A stretch of DNA of 64,000 nt from Dipteris shenzhenensis (Eukaryota > Polypodiophyta > Polypodiopsida > Gleicheniales). Shown here piece by piece: positions 49,517-59,095 of the stretch. Numbering within the stretch: position 1 is the stretch's first letter; the number at the start of each line of letters is the position of its first letter. Under the pieces are notes generated by a model that saw only the letters and a program-made list of their open reading frames with translations, did not search any database and was not told the origin of the DNA. A program made the position numbers and the translations under genes. The stretch lies in NCBI GenBank assembly GCA_047967505.1, contig CM106539.1. One strand, written 5' to 3'.

Positions 49517-49979
49517 GCTCCTCATCTTGAAGAGCGTTGCTCCTCCAATGGTTTTATCATTGAAAGGAACATCCTCCAACAAATCTTACGATTTTGGAGG
49601 GTGTTCCTTGCCTCTCTCCCATAAGTAATAAATTCCTCTGTTCTATGAGCTTCACCTCCGTTTTCAGGCTGAGTTCACATGCACTCATTCCATCGATCAA
49701 CCGCGTCCAGTCAGACGAAAGCAGCTAAACTATGGCATTCACACCATCCAATAGACATGCGTAGCCCCGATTGAGGTGAAGAGATAGCTCATGGTAAAGA
49801 TCTATTGAAACTCATTCAACATGGCATCTGGGCCCAGCCCTGCGGCATTGTGATACAGATAACTATAGACCTACAAACGTACGAGCATATTGTGCCATAA
49901 ACGTGCAATTGGGTGGCGCGGTGCTTTGTTTGAACACCATCTTTAACCTATTAACCACTGACACCAAAAACAAAAAGAG

Positions 49980-50524
49980 GGGACACGTGGCAGCTTGGAG
50001 GAGAAGAGCTTGCCACATGTCACAAAGAAGGAGCTCTTGGATGGAGGCTTGGAAGGGGGAGGAGATGGAAAGACAAGAGGCAGGCTTTGGGGAGGAGGTG
50101 GAAAGACAAGAGGCAACTTTAGGGGCAAGGAGGAGATAGAAGGTCAATGGAATGGAGGAGATGGAAGGTCATCTTTGGGAGGAAGGAGGAGATGGAAGGT
50201 CTCAAAGCCATGGGTTAAGACCTTTGGGAGGAAGGAGGAGATGGAAGGTCTCAGAGCCATGGGTTAAGACTTGTCCAAAATTTAAGAATCAAAGATCCAC
50301 CTTCATATGGGGAGTGGTTGAGGATGGTCATGCATGCATCTTTGCTCGTGTAAAGCACGGGTTCAGTACTCGTTACATGATCGAGGGGACATGGGTTCAG
50401 TATTCGTAGGTTACACAGGTGTTACATGATCCGAGGGGACAAGACACCACGTGCTGGTGTGAAGAGAGCCTCAATCTCATCTCATCTCATCTCATCAATA
50501 ATATGATAAGAAGAAGAAGAAGAC
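49980..50524 (+). promoter_or_regulatory. Putative promoter and leader of chlorophyll synthase, with G-boxes
   Basis: CACGTG occurs at 50448-50453, 72 bp before the first ATG, and again at 49984-49989 (ACACGTGGCA context). The G-box is an established site for bZIP/bHLH factors such as HY5 and PIFs in plant light-regulated genes. A two-copy ~55-bp repeat (50170-50275, GGGAGGAAGGAGGAGATGG) and repeated ATCTC and AAG runs lie between or next to them. No convincing TATA box was seen. Regulation by light is inference from the motif and the product. Confidence 0.45.
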
Positions 50525-51721
50525 ATGCCCAATACTCTAGAGCATAGAAAACACAAGCTCTTCATGGCTATTATGGCTACCAGCTCCCTCCTCCATCTCC
50601 AACAGCATTCTCCTGCAGCTCCTGCTTGGACTCTCCCCCGCCGTATTCACCACCATCGCCTTTCCCTCCGTCCCCTTACTTCCCCTCAGCGCTCTGTTCA
50701 ACGTTGCTTTAGAATCAGAGCAGCTGATGTTGGCGCAGATGAAGTCAAAACAAAGGCTCCCGATACCGCTCCCGGAAAAAGTGATGGCTCAGGGGCCCTG
50801 AATCAACTACTTGGAATCAAGGGAGCGGCAGCTGAGACGAATAAGTGGAAAATCAGGCTTCAGCTCACGAAACCTGTCACTTGGGCACCCTTGATTTGGG
50901 GAGTGGTTTGTGGTGCTGCGGCTTCTGGGAATTTCCAGTGGACTATTGAGGATGTTGCAAAGTCCGTGGTTTGCATGCTTATGTCAGGACCTTGCCTGAC
51001 GGGTTACACTCAGACTATGAATGACTGGTACGATCGCGAAATTGATGCTATCAATGAACCTTATCGGCCAATTCCGTCAGGGGCTATTTCTGAGACCGAA
51101 GTAATCGTGCAGATTTGGGCGCTTTTTCTCCTTGGACTCGGCTTGGCCTACGGTTTGGATGTTTGGGCTGGACATTCTTTTCCGTCGGTTCTTTGTATTG
51201 CTATTGGAGGGTCCTTTCTGTCATATATTTATTCAGCCCCTCCCTTGAAGCTTAAGCAGAACGGATGGATAGGGAATTTCGCTCTTGGATCAAGCTACAT
51301 CTGTCTGCCATGGTGGGCTGGTCAGTCCTTATTTGGAACACTCAGGCCAGATGTCATGGTTTTAACTGTGTTGTATAGCATCGCCGGGCTGGGTATAGCT
51401 ATTGTAAATGACTTCAAGAGCATTGAAGGAGATCGGGCCATGGGATTGCAATCATTACCAGTTGCATTTGGTGTTGACACTGCGAAGTGGATATGTGCTG
51501 GCTCTATCGATATAACTCAGCTATCAGTGGCAGCTTATCTTTTCGCAACAGGCAAATTCTACTATGGGCTTGTTTTGCTTGGGCTTATTTTTCCGCAGGT
51601 GTTTTTCCAATTTCAATACTTCCTCAAGGACCCACTTAAAAATGATGTGAAGTATCAGGCAAGTGCACAGCCTTTTCTTGTGCTAGGCATTTTTGTTACG
51701 GCACTTGCCACTAGCCATTGA
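50525..51721 (+). CDS. CHLG: Chlorophyll synthase, plastid UbiA-type prenyltransferase, single exon
   Basis: It esterifies chlorophyllide a with phytyl or geranylgeranyl diphosphate, the last step of chlorophyll synthesis, in thylakoid membranes. The 398-residue protein begins with a Ser/Arg/His-rich plastid transit peptide (about residues 1-66, ending near CFRIRAAD). The core starts at KWKIRLQLTKPVTWAPLIWG (108-127). Two Mg-diphosphate motifs are intact: NDWYDREIDAINEP (166-179) and NDFKSIEGDRAMG (295-307). RPIPSG (181-186) and SYIYSAPPLKLKQNGWIGN (233-251) are family hallmarks. About eight hydrophobic segments follow the UbiA fold. Start could equally be Met14 (50564) or Met17 (50573). Flowering-plant CHLG genes have many introns, whereas this copy has none, yet shows no stop or frameshift; a functional retrocopy is the simplest reading. 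Confidence 0.95.
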   Translation: MPNTLEHRKHKLFMAIMATSSLLHLQQHSPAAPAWTLPRRIHHHRLSLRPLTSPQRSVQRCFRIRAADVGADEVKTKAPDTAPGKSDGSGALNQLLGIKGAAAETNKWKIRLQLTKPVTWAPLIWGVVCGAAASGNFQWTIEDVAKSVVCMLMSGPCLTGYTQTMNDWYDREIDAINEPYRPIPSGAISETEVIVQIWALFLLGLGLAYGLDVWAGHSFPSVLCIAIGGSFLSYIYSAPPLKLKQNGWIGNFALGSSYICLPWWAGQSLFGTLRPDVMVLTVLYSIAGLGIAIVNDFKSIEGDRAMGLQSLPVAFGVDTAKWICAGSIDITQLSVAAYLFATGKFYYGLVLLGLIFPQVFFQFQYFLKDPLKNDVKYQASAQPFLVLGIFVTALATSH

Positions 51722-52570
51722 AATTTGTGGAATTGTTGCTAAGGAGATCATCAAGCTTCGGTAGTATATTTGTTCGATTTTTGACACTCGATACTGTTAG
51801 CACTTGATGGTGCAGCAAATTTTGATGCACTTTGCTTGGAGAAGCATCTGAGACATATGACTCTACATCACAGTGGGCGACCATGATGATATTTGAAGGT
51901 TTGGGGTTACTAACATCAGACATGTTGCGCCTTTAAGTGATGGCACATAGTAGCAGGCATCCAGGTTCCTCTATCAGACAAAATATTAGAATGGTGGCAA
52001 ATGTGTTGCTATCAGTTTATGTGTATTACCTTCTACCGAGGAATTTACTTGGGGAACCTGTAAAAAAGTCCACTTCTAATTTTGTTTCACATTATGAGAT
52101 TCACAAGCTCTTCATCATTTGTTGGAGTAAATTTTTTTAATTCTACCACACAAGCTGATAATGTGGAGCTTCATACTTGATGTTTTTAAAGCACAATCGC
52201 TTAACTTTTGTTGGGGCATAGAATAGTCTTGTCTTCACAAGCAGTTGTAGCTTGGATGAAAGATTTTAAACTGATTTTTGGTTACTCTTCTCCCTTTGTG
52301 GAAACCTTTGTTAGTTTGATCTTCATTGCTCAAGCTCAGAGATGAAGTAAAAGAGATTTGGATGGATGTATACCTCTTGTGTGTGTGTATGCATCTGTGC
52401 ATGCACAATGGTCAACATTCTCATCAGGTGCCCATGACATTGTAACAGCAAGTCTATGCTGTTTGCAACGTTGAATAGTGTGTTTGTGACTTGTTTATTT
52501 TTTTAAGTCTATACATGTGTCTCCCATGTTCATGTACAAGATGATGTTAACGCATTCCTTGAACCAGCTA
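51722..52570. other. 3' flank of chlorophyll synthase, with weak repeat copy
   Basis: No AATAAA or poly(A) run was found soon after the stop. About 52226-52460 resembles modules D and B of the repeat at 14.5 and 17.1 kb (CTTCACAAGCAGTTGTAGCTTG and GTATGCATCTGTGCATG parts), more diverged than those copies. Confidence 0.45.
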
Positions 52571-52573
52571 GAT

Positions 52574-53600
52574 TTATGATTTTGTCTTCTCACATACATG
52601 TAAAACGAGAACTTTTCTCCAAGCTGTGGCATATGTGAATGTTTTGATACTAGACTTGTGTCCTGCATACAAAGGCATGTTCACTAGCTTTGAAGCATGA
52701 TTTGGCTGTGTACTAGTGAGAGGCATAGGATGGCTTGGTTGCATTGGCTGCGATACCCACATTTGCACATGTGCATTCTCCTCAGATGTTGGGTGGCTAT
52801 TTTTATTGGCGTGTTTAGCCGGTGCCATCAACCCTCTAGTAATCATAGCTCCAAAAACAGGTGCCTGCTCTATGGCATTTGTATCTCCACATTTTGCGTG
52901 GAATGACCCTAGGAATGACATCTTTGTTGGTTCTAACAGCTGAATGTGTAATGTACAGCCACCATTATATATATCCCGACCTTGCAAGCTGTTTCGTGCT
53001 TGCAATGCACTAGCCTGTGAGGCATAGTGTAGTTCAGCTTGTAGACCACCTGAAATCTGATGCATGACAATCTTCTCAATAAGCCCAAGAGGGGAAAATA
53101 CTTGATGTAACACATCCAATGTAATAGGGTACAAGAGGTTGTAGATGGTAATTGAAAGAGTTCCCTTGGGCTGAAATCCTGCTGTGGGTGCAACGTCTGC
53201 CATAAAACATCGGCGTGGTGTAGAGAATGCATTCTGGCTGTTTGATTGGACCCCATGCTGGGGTATAGGCTGCTTGCATTCGTCCGGTAATGCATGTGCG
53301 ACAACCTGGCCAATCTGCTGAGACTGCTGACTAATCATCTGCTGTTCCAACTGGAAAGATGTATCCTGCTAGAGCATGGAGGAGAATGCTGCAAGGAATT
53401 GAGTCTGAACAACCCAAGATGTAGGAGAGAGGGCCTGAGTGGTAGTAGGAACATTTGTACCACTAGTGGATGCACCCACTGTGGAAGGCAAGTGCTCATG
53501 CTAAGCAACCTCATCACTGTCATCAAATGACTCAAGAGGGGGACATGAGGGTGCCAGGTGCCATGGTAAACTGCCACGGGAGAGAGAGGAAGCTTGAATG
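52574..53600 (-). pseudogene. PTB-like RRM protein (PTBP3-type) relic
   Basis: The longest clean frame (52574-53350) has a Gln-rich start (residues 1-40) and then an RRM at about residues 62-140. Its core TIYNLLYPITLDVLHQVFSP, then EKIVMHQ, matches the second RRM of plant polypyrimidine tract-binding protein 3 homologues, with the later ALQARNSLQGRDIYNG and CTLHIQ parts of the same fold. PTBs regulate splicing and translation in nucleus and cytoplasm. Upstream, the same frame continues as protein-like Ser/Thr-rich sequence to about 53600, interrupted by two TAG stops. RRM1 and RRM3-4 are missing and no introns are evident in the aligned part, so a truncated retrocopy is likely. Confidence 0.7.
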
Positions 53601-53839
53601 TATGGCTTTCCCTGCAAAGAAATTCCCAAACTGATATAGTGTGTAGAACCACGAAAATGTCAATGGAGAAGCTAGAGAGAAAGGTCGATGAAGAAGCTGC
53701 GAATTGTGGCCCAAATAAGCCCGAATGGGGTTGGAAAAGGCCTCAAAATGGCTGTGAGAAAGACGCTGGAAATTTTTTGGGGGGCGGGGGGGGAGTCCTA
53801 AGTCACCTGCCCTAACCAAAGACTACAAGGATTGTTAGG

Positions 53840-54005
53840 ACATTGACTTAGGCTAACCTAATCGAACCCTAGTTAGCACCAACCTAACCGAGTCTAGTTG
53901 ACTAGATCTAAACCTAACCAAAGTAACCCAACCCACTAACTAGTTAGACCTAACCAAACCTAAAGTAACCTAACCAACCAACCAACCCACTAACTCCAAC
54001 TAATT
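53840..54005. repeat. Degenerate AACCTA/AACC repeats
   Basis: About 160 bp built from AACCTA, AACCAA and ACCCACTAA words. Low-complexity; not the canonical plant telomere unit. Confidence 0.8.
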
Positions 54006-54335
54006 GAACCTTAGGAAATACACTAAGGTTTTTGTGGTTGCAGGCGTGACGAGCGGCGGCGAGAAGGCGAAGAAACGTGGCGAGGGCGATTGGCGGCGCG
54101 GGCGGAGTTTGATCACCATCACGCAATGGGCAATGGACACCATCATGCAACAGTCGCCATCATGAAACAGGTGACGGGTAGGCTCTCGTGGTGATCATGC
54201 AGCAGGAGCGGGTGATGGTTGGGCAAATGGACGGAAGAGCTGGTTCAGGGTTCGTGACTGGTTGCTGTTGGGCGTCGCGGAAGGACGAGGAAGGGGCAAT
54301 GGGATGCTGATTCGAAAGTAGATGTAGGAGGACTT

Positions 54336-54562
54336 GCTGTCGTTTAGGCGTTGCTTGGATCGTCAGCACTGATCGTCAGGCTTTGACCGTGTCGTTTAGC
54401 GAGTTGCTTGGATCGTCAGCACTGATCGTCAGGCTTGGACCGTGTCTGTTGCGTGCACTAGTAGCTTCTACAATTGCACTTGGATGAAGGCTTGTGGGTG
54501 TGCCCTTCAACGGTGCTGCAATTGCACTTGGATGAACGCTTGTGGTTGTGCCCTTCAATTTT
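54336..54562. repeat. Two adjacent short tandem duplications
   Basis: GTTGCTTGGATCGTCAGCAC followed by TGATCGTCAGGCTT occurs twice (about 54350-54386 and 54402-54438). Then CAATTGCACTTGGATGAA-GCTTGTGG-TGTGCCCTTCAA occurs twice (about 54472-54560). Confidence 0.9.
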
Positions 54563-54772
54563 CACAGTTGGACATCAGCTCAATGACTGAAGGGTGAAAG
54601 GGAAACACAAAGGTGCTAGAAAAGGGTGCTCTAATACCAATGTAGAAGACAATTGCTTACATGTGGTGATCATTGTGACGGCACTCGAGGGAGGAGGTTT
54701 ACATGTATTACCATATTTGTGGTGTTGCATTCTTTACATTAAGACTCATTTGTACTCTACTTTAGGAATTTC

Positions 54773-57700
54773 ATGGAGGATGTGATGGGAACAATGGAAA
54801 TGGATGATAGTGATTTTTCATATGTTCTAAGAAGTTTAATAAAGCCAAGTGATGTCATGGAAGTGTTGAACGACCTTAGACAAAAAGGGCTACGTAAACA
54901 AGTTGCTAGAGAGGTAATGAAGGATTTCAAGGGCCTCGTCCAAGCAAAGAAGATGCTTGGAGTTGGTGATGCTGCTGGTGTAAGTCGTGAAGCTTACAAC
55001 TTTGTTTTTAAAATTTTCAAGTCTGTTATGGAGGAAAAGTATAATATATCTACAATGCCATTGCCAACACCGTGGTCTGTAAGGCTTGCACGTCAAGAAA
55101 CAAACCAATGTGCTAGAGAAAAGCTTGGAGGATACCGTTGTGTAAGTGGCACAATGACTTGGAAGTAACCCACCAATATTCTGTGTACCCAATGTTGTAA
55201 GGCCCCCATATGAGGAGAAGCCATGATGGGTATCGAATATTGGGAGGGATCCCCACTTTAGACACTGGAAGGGGTCTTAGAGTAGACCAGATGGTTATGA
55301 GACGGCTTAGGAGCCAAGAGTAGATACCCGTCTGCAAAAAGGGGGGGTTCGGGGGGGCGATAGCCCCCCCGATAGCAGGGGGTCCGGGGGGCGCAGGCGG
55401 GTCTGGGGGCAAAGCCCCCAGCGGCAGGGTCCGGGGGCTGCCGGTAGCCCCAGGCCCGACGGTATGACCTATGCGCAATCCTTCATCTGCCCGCCGGCAT
55501 GTTTTCTAAAGGGTCGGCTGGTCTTCCAGGCTGACTGTCTATTAGGCCGACTGCCTATTACAGGGCCGACCGTCAACCACTTACACTATATAAGTGGCCA
55601 CCCCCTATCATCAGATCACCAGTTCTTCACGCTCATAGTCCTCCGTCCAGCATCTGTCTAGATCACCATCGAAGCTCTGTCTGTAGAGCGCACGGGTGGA
55701 CAGCCAACCATCAGTTGTATCAGCAGTTTGGTATATCAGAATTTTTGTATTCTCTCTAGCTTTCCATCGTGTACTTGCGTACTATTTTCTTACAAGACCT
55801 TGTGATGGAGATGATGCTAGCAAAGGATGGGGTTGTTGTGGAGCCGCTAGATGATCAAAAGTTCGAAGAAGTGCTTGAAACCATTACACCAATGACCTAG
55901 AGAAGGAGGCTTCAAAGAGAGGTGCAGAGCACAAGAAGTGAGGCTAGAGGAGGGGATGGTGGAATGGATTCAATACTTGATTTAAAGAGGAGATGCAAAT
56001 ATCCATACCTACAAAGTATCCTATTTCTTGAACAATTGCAAGATGAACAACAACCACATATCTTCAAAATGTCGACCATTGGTCCAGGATCAGGAATTGA
56101 TCTAGTGGATCGCATGTGGCCTGGTGGAAGCTTGGGATCACAATGGGTTCATTTTGACCATGTGCATCGAGTGAGGGGATGGTCAACAATGGGTGCTCAT
56201 CTGTATGACCCATTCATAAGGGAACTATTAACTATAGCAATATGTGAATTCAAGGTGGAGGATAATCATGCTCAAGTTCGATTCTGGGAGCTATTGAACA
56301 ATACAATGGAGAAGAATGGTTTTAAAAAACCTGAATTCCGTGGATTCATGGTAGACGTGGATTAGGAGCAAATTGGATGGCTATCCGCACTGTTTACAAT
56401 GGTGGACCTGAAAATGTGATGGATGGTAGAGAAAGAACTTGTGTTTTCCATTGGGAGATGAGCATGGTTGAGCACACCAGACGATGCATTAAGCCATAAT
56501 TTTAGGAGGAGAATAAAGTTCTATGTTAGAAGTGGAGAGAGGCAGTAGCTTCAACTTCTACAGACCAATGCAAACAAACATTGAATTTGTATTGGTCATT
56601 GATTCATGTGAAGGAGGGTGAGCTACTAACATTGCATATGTGGCATGCTTGGTGGGATGTTAGAGTCAACCAGTGGGGGGGAATGTTCTTGCAGCAAGAA
56701 GAGCACTCTGGATTTGTTCCTACAGTGAACCTTTTAGAGACAAAACATTCTAGCATGAGAGTAGCACATGGATATGCAAAACACATAGCATTATATGATG
56801 CTTGTGTAGCAAATCTTGCAATGAGTGTCCTTCAGAGTGCCCACTACAATGCCTTTATGAATGGAAGACACTTGGGTACAGGACCAAATTTGGATGTTCT
56901 CCGGTGAAGAATACTTGATGGTAGTGGGTCTAGTAAAGGGGACAGAAATAGGCTTATGGATTTATCACACATAGTGATTGAAGAGCCTGGGATACAATCC
57001 CCTAAGATGAATAGGCCAATAATAGAACCTGTGAGCATAAGAAGAAAGAGGGGTTCAAAATGTTCAACATCGGTCCATGCAAATGATAGTTATCGACCAG
57101 AATACATGACAGTGACAACAAGGAGAGTGATAGGAAAAAGAAGACAAATTGATTTAGTCCATCATAGGACGTGGTTTGTAGAGAGATAGATATTCATGAA
57201 GCTAATTGGGCGATCAGGAGAACCGAACCACGTAGCATTGTCACATGCTTTGGCTACTTGGCAGAGAGTCGGAGACGATGTGGGCACTAATCAGTTCACT
57301 TGGTAGAAGTGCAAGTTATGGTGTGCCAGCCCCTTGTTTTAAGGGAAGAAGGCAACATTCTCATGGAGTGACAGAGCAGTTTGTATGGTTTTGTAATACT
57401 TTTGTCACCCATACATGGAATGTGGATAAATCCATTCAAGGTGTTCCTAGGGTCTCTCCAGGTGTATGGAAGGTTGCAAGTGGGACATCAATGACTATAG
57501 ATGAGAGGGGTGACCTTGTAAGGGCAGGGTTCATATTTAATAGTGATGATTCTATTGGTGTGATGGGACCTCCTTATGCACAGCAGATCCATACACCTAG
57601 CCATGTGTGCCCTTCTCATCATGATGGAAAGCTTGCTTCATGGAGAAGTAAGTTGAATAAAGATTTCAAGGAAAGGATACACAAGGCACTTTCAAAAAAT

Positions 57701-57933
57701 GAGGAGGTGGTGAGAGAGAACATCATTATTCCACATGAGGTGCATGTATTCCATGTTCGTAAAATAGGATCAATGTCCAAGGGGCTAACATATAGTGTCT
57801 TGATTTTAGAGTTTCCAGTTGCACATGCCTTGATTTCACAGAAAGGGTAGCAAGAAAAAGTCCCTTCATGCCTTGCAAGCACATATACTTCGTGTTTATT
57901 GTTGTCTTGGGCTTAACTGAAATGGTGCATTAG
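54773..57933 (+). pseudogene. MULE-like transposase with C-terminal SWIM finger, decayed
   Basis: Three main pieces share one orientation. 54773-55140 holds an N-terminal helical part (LRQKGLRKQVAREVMKDFKG). 55795-56365 holds ITPMT...LQREVQSTRSEARGG, LDLKRRCKYPYLQSILFLEQ and GFMVDVD. After a frameshift comes GANWMAIRTVYNGG and RERTCVFHWEMSMVEHT, a CxxH pattern typical of MULE DDE domains. 56581-57190 and 57245-57850 continue (LETKHSSMRVAHGYAKHIA, WKVASGTSMTIDERGDLVRA). The extreme end, in another frame, reads FMPCKHIYFVFIVVLG, the CxH half of a SWIM zinc finger. The gene is split by a solo LTR at 55141-55794 and has several frameshifts and stops. MULE assignment is inference from the motif order; terminal inverted repeats were not found. 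Confidence 0.6.
55141..55794 (+). mobile_element. 654-bp solo LTR in the transposase relic
   Basis: The ends are perfect 6-bp complements, TGTAAG...CTTACA. A TATATAAG box (about 55586) and a T-rich 3' part fit U3-R-U5. It interrupts the transposase between LGGYR and DLVMEMM. A ~120-bp GC-rich centre (about 55345-55460) holds stacked hairpins such as GGGGGCAAAGCCCCC and GGGGGGCGATAGCCCCCC. No clean target duplication was found, so a small deletion at one edge is possible. Confidence 0.65.
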
Positions 57934-57979
57934 TTTATGTATCAGGCTGCATTGACAAAAGTTGAATTGTTTCAAGCGC

Positions 57980-58200
57980 TAGGTGGTAGAAGAAACCCAT
58001 CAAGTATGTAGTGTATGGCTTGGATGCCTTTTTTTGCATTTCCTTCAAAATCGGATAATATACCTAGGTGTGCTTTCTTGCATGAAGCTACACTAAGTTG
58101 TATTTTTGAAGGTGGAATAAACCCATCAAGCATTTAGTAGGCAGCCTAGATGTCCCTTTTTTATATTTCCTTTGGAAGTGGGTGATATCCATAGGTGTGC
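57980..58200. repeat. Two-copy direct repeat at the copia insertion site
   Basis: AAACCCATCAAG...TTAGT...GGATGCC/GATGTCC...CATTTCCTT and TAGGTGTGCT occur twice about 115 bp apart. The copia element at 58201 is inserted just inside the end of the second copy. Confidence 0.8.
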
Positions 58201-58552
58201 TGTTGAGATATCGAGCTCCACTCGCGATATGCTAGGGTGACCGTTGTGTATTTATGTCACCGACTTGTTAGCTAGAGATGCGGTTGGTACACCGCCCACA
58301 AATAATAGCTGGATGACAGCTATCCTTATCTACTCTAGTTTGTGGCTCAGTTAGTAAGCCACCTTAGTTAGTTGAGTTTGGTTTGAGACCCACATATAGG
58401 GTTCTTCTATTTCTTTGTACTAGAGTTCTTTTGGCTTACACAACTAAGAAGAGGAAAACTGTTTTCAGCCTCCACCTTTGTGTGTATTCCCCCATTGTGC
58501 TTGTGAGAAAGCCTCAAGTGAGACTCCTTCCCTCTCTCCCACTATCTTCACA
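58201..58552 (+). repeat. 5' LTR of the complete copia
   Basis: 352 bp; a CATATAGGG region about 200 bp in may serve as TATA. The ends are TG and CA. Confidence 0.95.
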
Positions 58553-58564
58553 TGGTATCAGAGC
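58553..58564 (+). other. Primer-binding site (initiator-Met tRNA)
   Basis: TGGTATCAGAGC immediately after the 5' LTR, the standard plant copia minus-strand priming site. Confidence 0.92.
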
Positions 58565-59095
58565 CTTGTTCATGGTAAGGAGCTCAAGAAAGCAAACCAA
58601 GTTCGCAGTGTCTTGGTAAGAGGACCAGTGTTGCTTTCCTTTTTCGAGTTTGGGAGCAAATCTTTGCAGGTAGCATAGCCGGAAGTGCAAGAGTGCATTG
58701 TCTCAGATTGAGATGCCCTTCGCAGTGTGGTGAGAGGGCATTATATGCTGTGGGAAAGGGCAAAGCTCGTGGTGACTTTACTTTTCTGATTCGAGGTCAT
58801 TTCAGGGCCCGTTTTGGAGGCGGAAGTTCTCCGCAGGCACTCAGAAAAAGGCCCTGTTTTTGCTGTGCGACCACTATTCTGCAGGTCAGTGAAAAGTTGC
58901 CACAGAAATTGCATCGTATGCCTGTGCGCAGAGACATTGGGAGTTGCAGATTCATGCTTGTTGCCTGTTGATGCAAAATCATCACTAGGAAGTGACTGTG
59001 TGGTGAAATACCACTTTCATCAGTTTTGCAGATCTGCCCGTGTGAGGCAAAAGCTGTGTTTTTTGCAGTGACAGAATATTTTGCAGTGTTCTGTA

